Below, piece after piece: positions 16,838-25,961 of a stretch of 64,000 bases of DNA; the stretch's first letter is position 1, and each line of letters opens with the position of its first letter. Below the pieces are notes generated by a model. The model did not search any database. It saw nothing but the letters and a program-made list of their open reading frames with translations, and was not told the origin of the DNA. Both the position numbers and the translations under genes were made by a program. This stretch comes from SHZL01 sp031362985 (lineage in GTDB: Bacteria > Pseudomonadota > Gammaproteobacteria > Xanthomonadales > SZUA-36), in the NCBI GenBank assembly GCA_031362985.1, contig JANLTO010000133.1, forward strand, positions 49,814 to 113,813, in the 5' to 3' direction.

Positions 16838-19306
16838 TCAGGCCGCGTGCTGTTTATCCAGCTTGGAGTCCGACCGCTGCCCGAGGCGAATATCTTCGCT
16901 GGGGAATTCATCAACCGCGATGATCTCCGCTACTAAAGCCCGGACCCGAACCATGATGTCGGCTTCCACTTTATTGAGGACACCGCGGGACACCGCGGCC
17001 TCAAGTTGCTGCTCCCAGGTCATCCCCTCGATTTCACCGGCTTTTAACGCCTTGAGCAACTTGCGTTCCAGGGGTTCAGCGGCTATGACCTGCGGCAATG
17101 CCTCTTCCATCAGGCCAACCGGGTGACCGGTGCGCCCGGACTTGTAGATGCCTTGCGTCAGGCGATCGCGGGTATCAGACGGCGCCAGTAACAGTTGTGC
17201 AACCTTGTGGGTAAGCCGGTCGCCAGGAGCGCGCTCCCGCCGTCCCAAGGGAAACACAAGGATATGCAGTAGCACGCGCATGGCCGGGTTGGGAAAATTG
17301 TCCACTACCTGCTGTAAAGCCAACTGGATTTTGTTTATGGAATCATGGAAAGCCCAAGCCAGGATGGCCTGGTCTGCCGCCGGGCGGTCGATCGCCTCGT
17401 AGCGTTTGAGCATGGCTGAGCAGATGTACAACTGGCTAAGCACATCGCCAAGACGGGCAGACAGGTGTTCCTTCTGTTTGAGTTTGCCTCCCAGCGTGAT
17501 CATCGCAACGTCTGACACCAGGGCCAGCGAAGCAGAATACCGGGACAGCTTCTGATAGTACCTGGCAGTGCGCCTGTCCCTCGGCACAGCAGCGAATTTA
17601 CCAAAGCTCATACCCAACACCAGGCTACGCACCGCGTTACGCATGCCATAGCCGATATGCGCAAACAGCAGCTTATCGAAAGCATCGATGCGTTGGTCCG
17701 GGTCCGCTATGGCCGCTGCTTCCATTTCGCGCAATATGTAAGGATGACAACGAATGGCGCCCTGGCCAAAAATCATCATGCTCCTGGTCAGAATATTGGC
17801 CCCCTCGACCGTGATCCAGATGGGCATACCCTGCCACGCCCGGCCAAGGTAGTTGCGCGGACCGAGAATGATGCCTTTGCCGCCCTGGATGTCCATTGCA
17901 TCCATGATGGTCTCGCGACCCTTTTCCGTGGCATGGTACTTGGCTATAGCTGACGGAACGGCAGGCTTCTCCCCCAGGTCCACAGCAGTTGCAGTCATGC
18001 GCGAAAGGGCGGAACCGGAATACGCATTGGCGGCAATGCGTGCCAGCGGCGCTTCGATCCCTTCGAACCGGCCGATCGGCACGTTGAACTGCTTACGGAT
18101 GCGCGCATAGGCGCCCACGGCGAATGCGGCCATCTTCAGCCCACCCGTGGAGCAGGAAGGCAATGAAATAGCGCGACCAACTGAAAGCAATTCGACCAGC
18201 ATGCGCCATCCCTGACCTGCCGATTCAACACCGCCGATGAGAGCGTCAAGGGGCACGAACACATCCGTGCCGCGTATGGGGCCGTTTTGAAAGGGCACAT
18301 TCAAAGGCAGGTGGCGGGTACCTACGACCAGGCCCGGGGTGTTGCGCGGCACCAGTGCGAGGCTGATCCCCAGGTCTTTGGTTGTTCCCAGCAGTCCATC
18401 AGGGTCGTATAACCTGAAAGCGAGGCCAATAAGAGTGGCAACGGGTGCCAGGGTGATATAACGCTTGTCAAAATTGAGCTTGATGCCAACAACTGATTTG
18501 CCCTTGTACTCTCCCCGACACACGATGCCGTAATCCGGTATGGAGGTGGCGTCGGATCCAGCGGTAGGCCCGGTTAATCCGAAGCAAGGAATTTCTTCTC
18601 CTCGCGCCAACCTCGGCAGGTAATGGGCTTTTTGCTCCTCGGTGCCGTAATGCACCAGCAATTCGCCCGGACCCAGTGAATTCGGCACTGCTACGTGCGA
18701 ACCAGCAACGGCGCAAATTGAAGAAATCTTCTGCAAAACCGCACGGTGAGCCAGTGCGGAAAAACCCAGTCCTCCATAGTTTTTGGGAATGATCATGCCG
18801 AAAAATTTGTTTTTCTTGAGAAATTCCCAAGTCTGGGGATTCAGGTCTGCGTCGCGGTGGGTGATCTCCCACTGATTGAGCATGTCGCACAGTTCTTCCA
18901 CCGGGCCATCCAGGAATGCCTGCTCCTCCACGCTCAGTTCGAGGAACGGAAGGTCCTGCAGCTTTTTCCAGTCCGGCTTGCCGGCAAACAACTCCCCTTC
19001 CCAACCCACCGTGCCTGCAGCCAGTGCGGTCTGTTCGGTTTCGGACATGGCTGGAATCATCCGCCGGTATTGCTCAAATACAGGGGCGCTGATAAAGCGC
19101 ACGCGCCAGGGGCGATAGTTGAGGGGCACGGCAATCAGCGCAAGCAGGCCCAGAGACCCCGTGCTTGCCACGACCGATATCGCGCCAGTCAAAGCGAACA
19201 ATACTATGGTCCCGAGCAGGGCAGCGGTCCAGATCACCAGTCGGACGCCATAGAAGGCGCATATGATGGACACTGCAACCAATGCCAGAATCATGAGTGA
19301 TAGCAC
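16838..19306 (-). CDS. fadE: Acyl-CoA dehydrogenase, FadE type
   Basis: The FAD enzyme for the first step of fatty-acid beta-oxidation, acyl-CoA to enoyl-CoA. The 822-residue length matches the long FadE class. Two to three N-terminal membrane segments are followed by the dehydrogenase core, with FGLTGPTAGSDATS, VPFQNGPIRGTDVFVPLD and AMDIQGGKGIILGPRNYLGR. GTG 19306 was chosen because AAGGGAG lies seven bases before it; the open frame to 19438 adds a leader without a ribosome site. A separate transcription unit, divergent from the OGT-like gene. Confidence 0.92.
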   Translation of the reverse strand: MLSLMILALVAVSIICAFYGVRLVIWTAALLGTIVLFALTGAISVVASTGSLGLLALIAVPLNYRPWRVRFISAPVFEQYRRMIPAMSETEQTALAAGTVGWEGELFAGKPDWKKLQDLPFLELSVEEQAFLDGPVEELCDMLNQWEITHRDADLNPQTWEFLKKNKFFGMIIPKNYGGLGFSALAHRAVLQKISSICAVAGSHVAVPNSLGPGELLVHYGTEEQKAHYLPRLARGEEIPCFGLTGPTAGSDATSIPDYGIVCRGEYKGKSVVGIKLNFDKRYITLAPVATLIGLAFRLYDPDGLLGTTKDLGISLALVPRNTPGLVVGTRHLPLNVPFQNGPIRGTDVFVPLDALIGGVESAGQGWRMLVELLSVGRAISLPSCSTGGLKMAAFAVGAYARIRKQFNVPIGRFEGIEAPLARIAANAYSGSALSRMTATAVDLGEKPAVPSAIAKYHATEKGRETIMDAMDIQGGKGIILGPRNYLGRAWQGMPIWITVEGANILTRSMMIFGQGAIRCHPYILREMEAAAIADPDQRIDAFDKLLFAHIGYGMRNAVRSLVLGMSFGKFAAVPRDRRTARYYQKLSRYSASLALVSDVAMITLGGKLKQKEHLSARLGDVLSQLYICSAMLKRYEAIDRPAADQAILAWAFHDSINKIQLALQQVVDNFPNPAMRVLLHILVFPLGRRERAPGDRLTHKVAQLLLAPSDTRDRLTQGIYKSGRTGHPVGLMEEALPQVIAAEPLERKLLKALKAGEIEGMTWEQQLEAAVSRGVLNKVEADIMVRVRALVAEIIAVDEFPSEDIRLGQRSDSKLDKQHAA

Positions 19307-19540
19307 GTTAATTCTCCCTTTGCAGGTACGCTGGCCAATCCAGCGATCGGCGGGCCAAGTTCCATAAAGCTGCCTGAATGCGGTGGCATCCAATGACACC
19401 ATACGCCACAGTATGGAAAACAGTTTGACCCACGTCAATACCTGGCGTCAAGGCCCCAGGTCACAGAGTTGGTGGGTGGAATTGACAGATCTGCGACAGA
19501 CCGCAACAATCCGAGTCTTCCCCGGGGGCTGGCCCAATAG

Positions 19541-21343
19541 ATGACTGCCCGAAACGCACTATGCCATTGCGGCAGCGGCAAGAAGTTCAAGCATTGCCAC
19601 GGGCTGGCGGCACCTTCCGCCACGTCTGCACAAGCCATGCCCAATGCGCAGTACTTCCAGGGGGTGCGTTTGCAGCTTTCGGGGCAACTGGAGGCGGCCG
19701 TGAGCGCCTACAAGGAAGCCATACGGCAGAGCGGACCGGAATTTTCTGCAACCACACCGGCTAACGCAGCAGCGCTGGACGTTGCAGCAGCATTGCAGGC
19801 CTGCGAGACGGCGGCCGGCGAATACCCGGGTTCCAGACAAGTGCAACAAGAAGGCATGTACGAGTGTAGGGCCGAGTTGGAGTTGCTGGAGCGGAGTTTG
19901 CTGGAATGGGAAGCCAAAGCACCGGATGCATTCAGCACTCCGCCATCAGCCCATGCTGTCGAATTCAGCGACGGCTGGTACAACCTGGGATGCGCTGCGC
20001 TCGCCCACTTCACCGCGAGCGACCGACGGGTACATTTATTCCACAAGGCACTGGCGCTGAACCCGGCGAATATCCTCGCACGAATGAACTCCGTTTTTTC
20101 GCTCAACTACAGCATGTCTGCTTCTGCTGAGGAAATTGTCAGAGCCCACCGGGACTGTGGAGCATGGCTGGAAGAGCGCTTTCGCCGACCCGCCCAGGCG
20201 TTCACCGAAGCATTCAACGCCAGCACCAAGGGCAATCAACCGTTGCGCATCGGGTACTTGTCAGCAGATTTCAGAAACCACCCGGTCGCTCACTTCATCC
20301 TGCCGGTGCTGGAACAGCATGACCGCAAGCGCTTCGATATCTACCTGTATTACAACCATGATCGGGTGGATGAAGTTACCCGCAGGGCGCAAACCCTGGC
20401 GAAGCAGTTGCGCTTTGTCAGGCCGCTGTCCGATGCCGCCTTGCGTTCGGTCATCATGGCCGATGGCATAGACATCCTCATTGATCTGAATGGCTACACC
20501 AAGGACAACCGGCTTGCAGTGCTGGCCATGCGCGCAGCTGCGCTGCAAATGTCCTGGATAGGCTACCCCAATACTACCGGTTTGCAGGCGGTTGATTACC
20601 GCATCGTGGATGATATAACCGATCCGCGAGCCTATGCCCGGCAACTGAACACTGAGCAGCTGCTGTATATGCCGGCCACTTTTTCAGTCTACCAACCCGG
20701 CACTGATTTGCCCGATGTAAACCCGCCACCCAGTCTGGCTTCCGGGTATATCACTTTTGGCTCATTTAATAGCATGGCAAAACTCAACACCGCCTTGTTA
20801 GAAACCTGGAGCGAAGTCTTGCACGCGGTGCCAGGCTCGCGCATCCTGCTTAAGAACATTGCTTTTAGCTACGCAGGGCCAAAGCAGGAAGTCTGGTCTG
20901 CCTTCACGCGGCTGGGAATTGATGCCGATCGGGTAGAACTTACCGGCGCCGTGCCGGACAAGAAAAGCCATCTGGAAACTTATGGACGGGTCGACATATC
21001 CCTGGATAGTTTTCCTTATAATGGTACGACCACGACCTGTGAGAGCCTGATAATGGGAGTCCCGGTAGTCAGCAAGGCCGGGAAAGACCACCGGTCACGA
21101 GTCGGAGCAAGCTTGCTAGGCAGCCTGGGGCTGGAGTCCTACGTGACCGGAAGTGATGCTGAGTACATCGAAACTGCCATCGGGTTGGCCGCTAACCCGG
21201 CACAACTGCTTGGACTGCGAACGGGCTTGCGCCAGCGTATATTGTCTTCACCCCTGATGGATGCAGGTACCTTTACGCGAGAACTGGAGAACAGGTTGAT
21301 GCAGTGCTGGGACAGGAAAGTCGGCCTGGAGGAAAACGCATGA
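19541..21343 (+). CDS. SEC-C motif protein fused to an O-GlcNAc-transferase-like glycosyltransferase
   Basis: A 600-residue protein. Residues 8-21 form a SEC-C zinc motif (C8-x-C10, C19-H20 in CHCGSGKKFKHCHG). A helical, TPR-like stretch of about 190 residues follows. From residue ~225 onward comes a family-41 glycosyltransferase region like eukaryotic OGT and bacterial SPINDLY-type proteins: GYLSADFRNHPVAHF with the conserved His, DILIDLNGYTKDNR, MSWIGYPNTTG and SFPYNGTTTTCESL. Bacterial relatives glycosylate proteins with nucleotide sugars. The stop overlaps the TetR start (ATGA). The SEC-C fusion is unusual. The acceptor is unknown. Confidence 0.82.
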   Translation: MTARNALCHCGSGKKFKHCHGLAAPSATSAQAMPNAQYFQGVRLQLSGQLEAAVSAYKEAIRQSGPEFSATTPANAAALDVAAALQACETAAGEYPGSRQVQQEGMYECRAELELLERSLLEWEAKAPDAFSTPPSAHAVEFSDGWYNLGCAALAHFTASDRRVHLFHKALALNPANILARMNSVFSLNYSMSASAEEIVRAHRDCGAWLEERFRRPAQAFTEAFNASTKGNQPLRIGYLSADFRNHPVAHFILPVLEQHDRKRFDIYLYYNHDRVDEVTRRAQTLAKQLRFVRPLSDAALRSVIMADGIDILIDLNGYTKDNRLAVLAMRAAALQMSWIGYPNTTGLQAVDYRIVDDITDPRAYARQLNTEQLLYMPATFSVYQPGTDLPDVNPPPSLASGYITFGSFNSMAKLNTALLETWSEVLHAVPGSRILLKNIAFSYAGPKQEVWSAFTRLGIDADRVELTGAVPDKKSHLETYGRVDISLDSFPYNGTTTTCESLIMGVPVVSKAGKDHRSRVGASLLGSLGLESYVTGSDAEYIETAIGLAANPAQLLGLRTGLRQRILSSPLMDAGTFTRELENRLMQCWDRKVGLEENA

Positions 21344-21951
21344 CGGTCAAAGCAACAGCCAAGGTAGCGCCGAAAAACGAAAGAGCCACACTCTCGGCAG
21401 CCGACTGGGAGCAAGCCGCCGTAGAGTTGATCGCAGAAAAAGGCGTTCAGGCCGTGGCCATTGAGCCACTTGCGCGCCGCATGGGAATTACCAAGGGCAG
21501 TTTCTACTGGCATTTTCCCAATCGCGAATCCTTGCTGGAGCAGGCCTTGCACCGGTGGGAAGAGCACGACGCACGAAACCTCAGCACTTCCCTGGGAGAA
21601 ATCGATCAGCCGCGTGATCGACTGATATCTTTTTTTCGCCGGGTGGGTAAAGAAAAACTGACCCACGAAGTCTACAGCTCCCTGTGTGCCGCAGCGGGGC
21701 ATCCGCAGGTAGAACCGGTTCTGGAGCGAGTGGCCAACAGACGCATGGCGCATTTATCCGCTGCGTTCAGGGAAATGGGAATGCCCGAGGCGCAGGCGAA
21801 TAGCCAGGGCCGGCTCACGTATTCGGTCTACCTCGGGTTCCTGCAACTGCAGCGCCAACACCAAACCCCCAGCCTGAGTAGCGAAGAATTTGACGCATAT
21901 ATCGAACACGTCATCGCGACGCTCATTCCACCCGGCCCCGGTGAGCAATAA
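21340..21951 (+). CDS. TetR-family transcriptional regulator
   Basis: A 203-residue repressor-type protein. The N-terminal helix-turn-helix is visible (AAVELIAEKGVQAVAIEPLARRMGITKGSFYWHFPNRESLL), followed by a ligand-binding helical domain. ATG 21340 overlaps the stop of the glycosyltransferase gene, which fixes the start. pckG begins three bases after its stop, so all three are probably one transcript. Its ligand and targets are unknown; the adjacent genes are the first candidates. Confidence 0.88.
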   Translation: MTVKATAKVAPKNERATLSAADWEQAAVELIAEKGVQAVAIEPLARRMGITKGSFYWHFPNRESLLEQALHRWEEHDARNLSTSLGEIDQPRDRLISFFRRVGKEKLTHEVYSSLCAAAGHPQVEPVLERVANRRMAHLSAAFREMGMPEAQANSQGRLTYSVYLGFLQLQRQHQTPSLSSEEFDAYIEHVIATLIPPGPGEQ

Positions 21952-21954
21952 ACC

Positions 21955-23694
21955 GTGACCAGCCTTGCGTCACTGCAGTCCTGGGTAGACCAGGTTGCCG
22001 CAAAGACCCAGTGCGATTCTGTCCACTGGTGCACGGGCAGCGCAGAAGAAAACCGGGATCTGATCCAATTGCAGCTCAAAACGGGGAGCCTGATCGAACT
22101 AAATCAGCAAACTCATCCCGGTTGCTATTTGCATCGCTCTGATCCCACTGATGTCGCGCGCGTAGAACACCTTACCTTTGTTTGCACTTCCAGCAAAGAG
22201 GATGCAGGCCGAAATAACAACTGGATGGAGCCCAGCGCCGCCCGCGCCCATATGGACGCATTGTTTTCCGCTTGCATGCAAGGCCGCACCATGTACGTTG
22301 TTCCGTACTGCATGGGCCCGATAAATTCACCTCTTGCGCGCTGCGGAGTGGAGATCACCGACAGCCCGTACGTCGTGATCAACATGCGCCTGATGACGCG
22401 CATGGGGAACCCAGCTTTGCGGCGGATAGAGAAGGAAGGTGTGTTTATCAAGGGGCTGCATTCCACCGGGACGCTGGATCCGCAGCGCCGGTTTGTCATG
22501 CACTTCCCTGAGAGCCTGGAAATCCAGAGCTTCGGCTCAGGTTACGGCGGCAACGCCTTGCTCGGGAAAAAATGCCACGCGCTGCGCATTGCCAGCCACC
22601 AGGCTCGCTCTGAGGGCTGGCTGGCAGAACACATGCTGATCGTGGGTGTAGAAAATCCGGCAGGCGAAGTCTATTACATAGCTGCTGCATTTCCTTCAGC
22701 CTGTGGAAAAACCAACCTGGCCATGCTAATTCCGCCGGCGAGTTATCCGGGCTGGAAGGTGTGGACAATTGGCGACGATATTTGCTGGATGAGGCTGGGC
22801 GAAGACGGTCGCCTGTGGGCCATCAACCCGGAATCAGGCTTTTTTGGCGTTGCCCCCGGTACCAGCCAGAAAACCAATGCCAATGCGATGGCCATGCTTA
22901 ACCAGGACACAATCTTCACCAACGTTGGACTTACAGCCGATAATCAACCGTGGTGGGAAGGCAAGGACTCGAACCGCCCCGTGACCGACTGGCGAGGCCG
23001 TCCGTATGATGCTGTGAAAGGGCCGGCGGCCCATCCCAATTCACGGTTCACTGTATCCAGTTCGCGCTGCCCGACCTATTCTGAAAAAGCCGAAGCAAGC
23101 GAAGGCGTGCCCCTTTCAGCAATAATTTTTGGCGGCCGCCGCGAGCGCCTCGTTCCACTGGTGCTGGAAAGTAAATCATGGGAACACGGTGTGTTATTGG
23201 GCGCAGCCATGGCTTCCGAAACAACGGCAGCGGCGACCGGCACGGTTGGGGCGGTGCGTCGCGATCCCATGGCCATGCTGCCATTTTGCGGCTATAACTT
23301 TGCTGACTACTGGACGCATTGGCTGAGTTTTGGTCAACGTTCCGGCAAGTTGCCGAAAATTTTTCATGTCAACTGGTTCCGCAAAAACCCGGACAATTCC
23401 TTCATGTGGCCGGGGTTTGGTGAGAACATGCGCGTTCTGGACTGGATTATCCGGCGCTGTAGCGGCAAAACCTCCGCAGTTGAGACCGCCATCGGCATGG
23501 TTCCGCACCAAAACAGCCTGAACCTGGAAGGAATCGGCATCCCACCCGCCTCCGTGCAGGCACTGCTTGAAGTCAACACCAGCGATTGGCAGGTCGAGAT
23601 GTCGAGTATCCGCAACTACCTGGATTCCTACGGCAGCAGGACCCCCGCAGCATTGCTGGAGCAGTGCCGCCAGGTCACTGCGGAATTGGCTTGA
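21955..23694 (+). CDS. pckG: Phosphoenolpyruvate carboxykinase (GTP)
   Basis: Converts oxaloacetate and GTP to PEP and CO2, the entry to gluconeogenesis. The protein has 579 residues, slightly short for the GTP class (about 590-620). It shows the hyper-reactive-cysteine P-loop AFPSACGKTNLAM, the kinase-2-like WTIGDDICWM, and GRRERLVPLV and NWFRKNPDNSFMWPGFG near the C-terminus. It starts at GTG 21955, three bases after the TetR stop. The GTP enzyme, instead of the ATP PckA common in enteric bacteria, points to a non-enteric gammaproteobacterium. Confidence 0.94.
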   Translation: MTSLASLQSWVDQVAAKTQCDSVHWCTGSAEENRDLIQLQLKTGSLIELNQQTHPGCYLHRSDPTDVARVEHLTFVCTSSKEDAGRNNNWMEPSAARAHMDALFSACMQGRTMYVVPYCMGPINSPLARCGVEITDSPYVVINMRLMTRMGNPALRRIEKEGVFIKGLHSTGTLDPQRRFVMHFPESLEIQSFGSGYGGNALLGKKCHALRIASHQARSEGWLAEHMLIVGVENPAGEVYYIAAAFPSACGKTNLAMLIPPASYPGWKVWTIGDDICWMRLGEDGRLWAINPESGFFGVAPGTSQKTNANAMAMLNQDTIFTNVGLTADNQPWWEGKDSNRPVTDWRGRPYDAVKGPAAHPNSRFTVSSSRCPTYSEKAEASEGVPLSAIIFGGRRERLVPLVLESKSWEHGVLLGAAMASETTAAATGTVGAVRRDPMAMLPFCGYNFADYWTHWLSFGQRSGKLPKIFHVNWFRKNPDNSFMWPGFGENMRVLDWIIRRCSGKTSAVETAIGMVPHQNSLNLEGIGIPPASVQALLEVNTSDWQVEMSSIRNYLDSYGSRTPAALLEQCRQVTAELA

Positions 23695-23722
23695 GCCGGT
23701 ACTCGCAGGAACAAACGGAAAA

Positions 23723-24787
23723 GTGGATTTACGCCCGGTAAGAACGCCGACGTGGCTTGCTGTATTGCTGCTGCTCGCCGGATGTGGACGACCCGCAGTC
23801 CACGAAGCCGAATTCTATGTCTTCGGTACCATGGTCCAGGTGTCCATCGCGGGCGCCAGCGATGAGCTGTCCAACAAGGCCTTTGCGTTATTGCAGGACC
23901 GGTTTCAGAAAATGCATAGGGACTGGCACGCGTGGGAACCCAGTAAGCTAACTGCCATCAATGCCGCATTCGCCGAGGGTAAATCCATCCAGGCTGATGC
24001 CGAAATGACGGAACTGATCGGGCTCTCACAGCGGGCTGAGCAACAAACCGGCGGACGGTTCAACCCCGCAATTGGAGAGCTGATCGAACTTTGGGGGTTT
24101 CATACCTCGAATTTCCCGGTGCATGGTCCGGTGCCTGCCGCGGAGCAGTTGGCGAGCCTCGTCGCCCGGCATCCTTCCACTGCTGACATTGAAATAGGAC
24201 CGGATGGCCTGTACTCCCGCAATCCCGCCGTGCAACTGGACTTTGGTGGTATCGCCAAGGGTTTTGCCGTTGATATAGCCTGTGCGGAACTGCGAGGCCT
24301 GGGTGTGAACAATGCCATAGTCAATGCCGGTGGTGACCTGCGGGCTTACGGCACGGAGGGAACGAGGCCGTGGCGAATCGCAATAAAGAACCCTCTTGGG
24401 GGAGTTTTAGGCTCGCTGGAAATCCACGGAGACGAGTCGGTGTTTACTTCGGGAAATTACGAACGCTACCTAGAAACTGCAAACCAGGAGCGTTATGCGC
24501 ATATCATCGACCCGGCTACCGGACGACCTGCCCGGGAAGTCATGTCGGCGACGGTGGTTGCCAGGGACGGTTGGCTGGCTGATGCTGCTGCAACTGCATT
24601 TGTTGTTGCCGGGCTGTCTGCCTGGTCCGACCTTGCCCAATCACTGGGGATAAGAATGCTGCTGTTAACTGATGCCAGCGGGCAAGTCTATGCCACACCG
24701 GAAATGCTGGAAAGGGTCCAACTGACGGGTGACCACCCCGCAATAATTCTGTCGTCTGAGATGCAGAATCGTGACCTGACCGACTGA
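23723..24787 (+). CDS. ApbE-type FAD:protein FMN transferase, lipoprotein
   Basis: Transfers FMN from FAD to a Thr of target flavoproteins (for example Nqr/Rnf subunits) on the periplasmic side. The 354-residue protein begins with a lipoprotein signal peptide (lipobox LLAGC). The body has GRFNPAIGELIELWGF, the FAD-binding QLDFGGIAKGFAVD, VNAGGDLRAYG and the HIIDPATGRPA motif. GTG 23723 was chosen because it begins the signal peptide; the longer frame runs back into pckG. No Nqr or Rnf genes are in the window. Confidence 0.9.
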   Translation: MDLRPVRTPTWLAVLLLLAGCGRPAVHEAEFYVFGTMVQVSIAGASDELSNKAFALLQDRFQKMHRDWHAWEPSKLTAINAAFAEGKSIQADAEMTELIGLSQRAEQQTGGRFNPAIGELIELWGFHTSNFPVHGPVPAAEQLASLVARHPSTADIEIGPDGLYSRNPAVQLDFGGIAKGFAVDIACAELRGLGVNNAIVNAGGDLRAYGTEGTRPWRIAIKNPLGGVLGSLEIHGDESVFTSGNYERYLETANQERYAHIIDPATGRPAREVMSATVVARDGWLADAAATAFVVAGLSAWSDLAQSLGIRMLLLTDASGQVYATPEMLERVQLTGDHPAIILSSEMQNRDLTD

Positions 24788-24790
24788 GTT

Positions 24791-25342
24791 TTAAAACATA
24801 CCCGTTTCCAGCCTGGCCACATCAGACATCATGCTGTGGTTCCATGGTGGGTCAAATGTCAGGGCAACATCCACGCGGTCAACTGTTGGTACGGTTTCCA
24901 GCTTGGACCGGACGTCATCCACCAGAATATCCCCCATTCCGCATCCGGGTGCAGTCAGGGTGATCGTCACCGTGACCACGCGCTCCCCCTGTTCACCAAC
25001 TTCCAGGTTGCAGGTGTAAACCAGTCCAAGATCAACGATGTTTACCGGGATTTCCGGGTCATAACAAGTCTTCAACTGTTTCCATAGCAATTTTTCAACG
25101 TCATCATCGGTCGCGTTTTCCGGCAGACTGGGAGGCAGTAACGGGTCCCGGCCAATCGCGTCAGCATCGATTCCCGCCACTCGAAACAGATTGCCGTCCA
25201 CAAAAACCGTGAAGCTTCCGCCCAAGGCCTGGGTAATGTAAGCAGCAGTTCCTGCCGGCATGCTGACCACGTCGCCCGAGGGAATCATGACGACTTCACA
25301 ATCCCTCTCAAAGGTACACGGTTGGCTGGTTTGACTGGACAC
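24791..25342 (-). CDS. sufT: SufT-type Fe-S cluster assembly factor (MIP18/DUF59 domain)
   Basis: A 183-residue protein of the long SufT group that aids maturation of Fe-S proteins. A C-terminal MIP18 domain shows TCYDPEIPVNIVDLGLVYTC and the conserved APGCGMGDILVDDV. An N-terminal ~90-residue extension is characteristic of SufT. GTG 25342 was chosen; it lies only six bases after the rppH stop, suggesting one transcript. An ATG at 25288 is the alternative. SufBCDS genes are not nearby, so this is a stand-alone copy. Confidence 0.85.
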   Translation of the reverse strand: MSSQTSQPCTFERDCEVVMIPSGDVVSMPAGTAAYITQALGGSFTVFVDGNLFRVAGIDADAIGRDPLLPPSLPENATDDDVEKLLWKQLKTCYDPEIPVNIVDLGLVYTCNLEVGEQGERVVTVTITLTAPGCGMGDILVDDVRSKLETVPTVDRVDVALTFDPPWNHSMMSDVARLETGMF

Positions 25343-25348
25343 GGATAT

Positions 25349-25849
25349 TCAGGACTTGCTTTGGGCTTCAAGACGGGGATTTTCCGCCAAAGGCTCCAAC
25401 AAGGACAGCGCCTTCTTGTAAACCCGCCGTTTGAATGTGATGACATTATCCACCGGGTACCAGAAGTCCACCCAGCGGAAATCACAAAATTCAGGATCTT
25501 CATTGGCGCAAAAGCTGAATGCAGAATCGTCGCCCAAAAACCGCAACAGGAACCAGACCTGCTTTTGGCCTATGCACAGCGGCTTGCTGAATTGCCTCTG
25601 GAAACGCTTGGGCAAACGGTAGCGCAACCAGCCAGGCGTACTACCCAATAACTCCACATGCGGGGGCAGCAGTCCGGTTTCTTCCTGCAATTCCCGGTAC
25701 ATGGCTTCCAGCGGTGTCTCGTCTGTATTCATTCCGCCCTGGGGGAACTGCCAGCCATCACTGTTCACCCTGCGCGCCCAGAATACCTGGCGCTGGTCAT
25801 TCATGATTACTATGCCAACGTTGGGGCGGTAGCCGTCGGGATCGATCAT
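25349..25849 (-). CDS. rppH: RNA pyrophosphohydrolase
   Basis: Nudix hydrolase that removes pyrophosphate from the 5' end of mRNA and triggers decay. The 166-residue protein has the family start IDPDGYRPNVGI and FWARRVNSDGWQFPQGG. The Nudix box lies at GGMNTDETPLEAMYRELQEE, followed by TGL. ATG 25849 was chosen over the TTG one codon earlier; GGAAGA precedes it. Divergent from the ABC permease gene and upstream of sufT. Confidence 0.94.
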   Translation of the reverse strand: MIDPDGYRPNVGIVIMNDQRQVFWARRVNSDGWQFPQGGMNTDETPLEAMYRELQEETGLLPPHVELLGSTPGWLRYRLPKRFQRQFSKPLCIGQKQVWFLLRFLGDDSAFSFCANEDPEFCDFRWVDFWYPVDNVITFKRRVYKKALSLLEPLAENPRLEAQSKS

Positions 25850-25961
25850 CAAACTCTTCCAGTGATTGTTGGCAGCCTTTCCCGTTCATTTGGTTGCCTG
25901 CCAGAAATTGGGATGTTACTTTGCTTGGCTTTAGCTTAAGGATGTTAATCGTTTCTTTTCC

